64,000 nt of DNA from Branchipolynoe longqiensis (lineage: Eukaryota; Annelida; Polychaeta; Phyllodocida; Polynoidae), in the NCBI GenBank assembly GCA_030323885.1, contig CM059198.1, positions 78,375,911 to 78,439,910 of the forward strand, written 5' to 3'. Within the stretch, counting starts at the first letter, position 1; each line of letters opens with the position of its first letter. Below, piece after piece: positions 63,836-64,000 of this stretch. Below the pieces are notes generated by a model, which saw only the letters and a program-made list of their open reading frames with translations, did no database searches and was not told the origin of the DNA. Position numbers and translations under genes: made by a program.

Positions 63836-64000
63836 TAGGCTTGGTAGAATTCCTTCGAGCTAGTGGAGGATTGGCCCTGCGCAGGAGGTGGAGTGATGCA
63901 TGCTGGTACCCCACCCCTGATAGAGGAGGGGGGGGGGTGCAGGAGACTACAGGCATTATTACATGCGATCAAGGGTTCATCACTATCCATATACATATAT
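63836..64000. other. right edge of window
   Basis: Short sequence with a poly-G run near 63929-63937. No feature recognised. Confidence 0.4.

Overview
The window is eukaryotic nuclear DNA with no recognisable intact host gene. It has no bacterial-type operons, no ribosome binding sites and no long non-repetitive reading frame. It carries dozens of tRNA-derived SINEs, LINE remnants, inverted-repeat DNA elements and many minisatellites. The commonest SINE (called SINE-A here) looks to me like a family widespread in mollusc genomes, so my best guess is a marine mollusc or related lophotrochozoan. That rests on memory and was not searched. All repeat family names used here (SINE-A, SINE-C, SINE-L, repeat D, MITE-F) are local labels. 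Most repeat boundaries were read by eye and are good to roughly 5-20 bases.

Layout. 1-1064 and 3411-3830 are CA/CT-rich minisatellites. 5.5-5.75 kb has a CpG-dense promoter-like patch with a possible first exon, next to a 400-bp TIR element. 6-11.7 kb is mostly SINEs. 11.93-13.85 kb is a CACT microsatellite. 14.1-17.5 kb mixes SINE-C, repeat D and MITE-F. 17.9-18.9 kb is a decayed tyrosine recombinase. 20-24 kb holds SINEs and two more promoter-like patches. 24.18-25.74 kb is a 49-bp minisatellite. 27.4-27.9 and 28.5-29.0 kb are further minisatellites. 30.3-31.6 kb is a palindromic TIR element nested in a SINE. 34.36-37.21 kb is a GTTACAGTATAATGTG array split by a SINE-C. 38.78-39.54 and 45.89-46.57 kb are two TIR elements of one family. 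40.26-40.58 kb is a LINE 3' end. 43.3-45.6 kb is a 56-bp minisatellite. 49.7-50.45 kb is a purine tract. 50.70-51.72 kb is a TIR element with an internal 141-bp tandem array. 52.17-55.84 kb is a second 49-bp satellite. 57.1-57.7 kb is another TIR element. 59.1-59.9 kb is a LINE tail interrupted by a different LINE. 60.26-61.65 and 63.39-63.84 kb are more minisatellites.

How the parts relate. The non-autonomous SINEs plausibly depended on LINEs such as the two remnants seen here. One LINE family ends in TGA repeats right after its stop codon, the other in AATC repeats. Repeat D ends in ATG repeats, which would fit mobilisation by the first LINE. Clear target-site duplications and nested insertions give a relative insertion order. 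The promoter-like patches (5.6, 16.5, 23.0, 24.0, 32.3 and 49.0 kb) are the only hints of host genes, and I could not follow any into a recognisable downstream exon.
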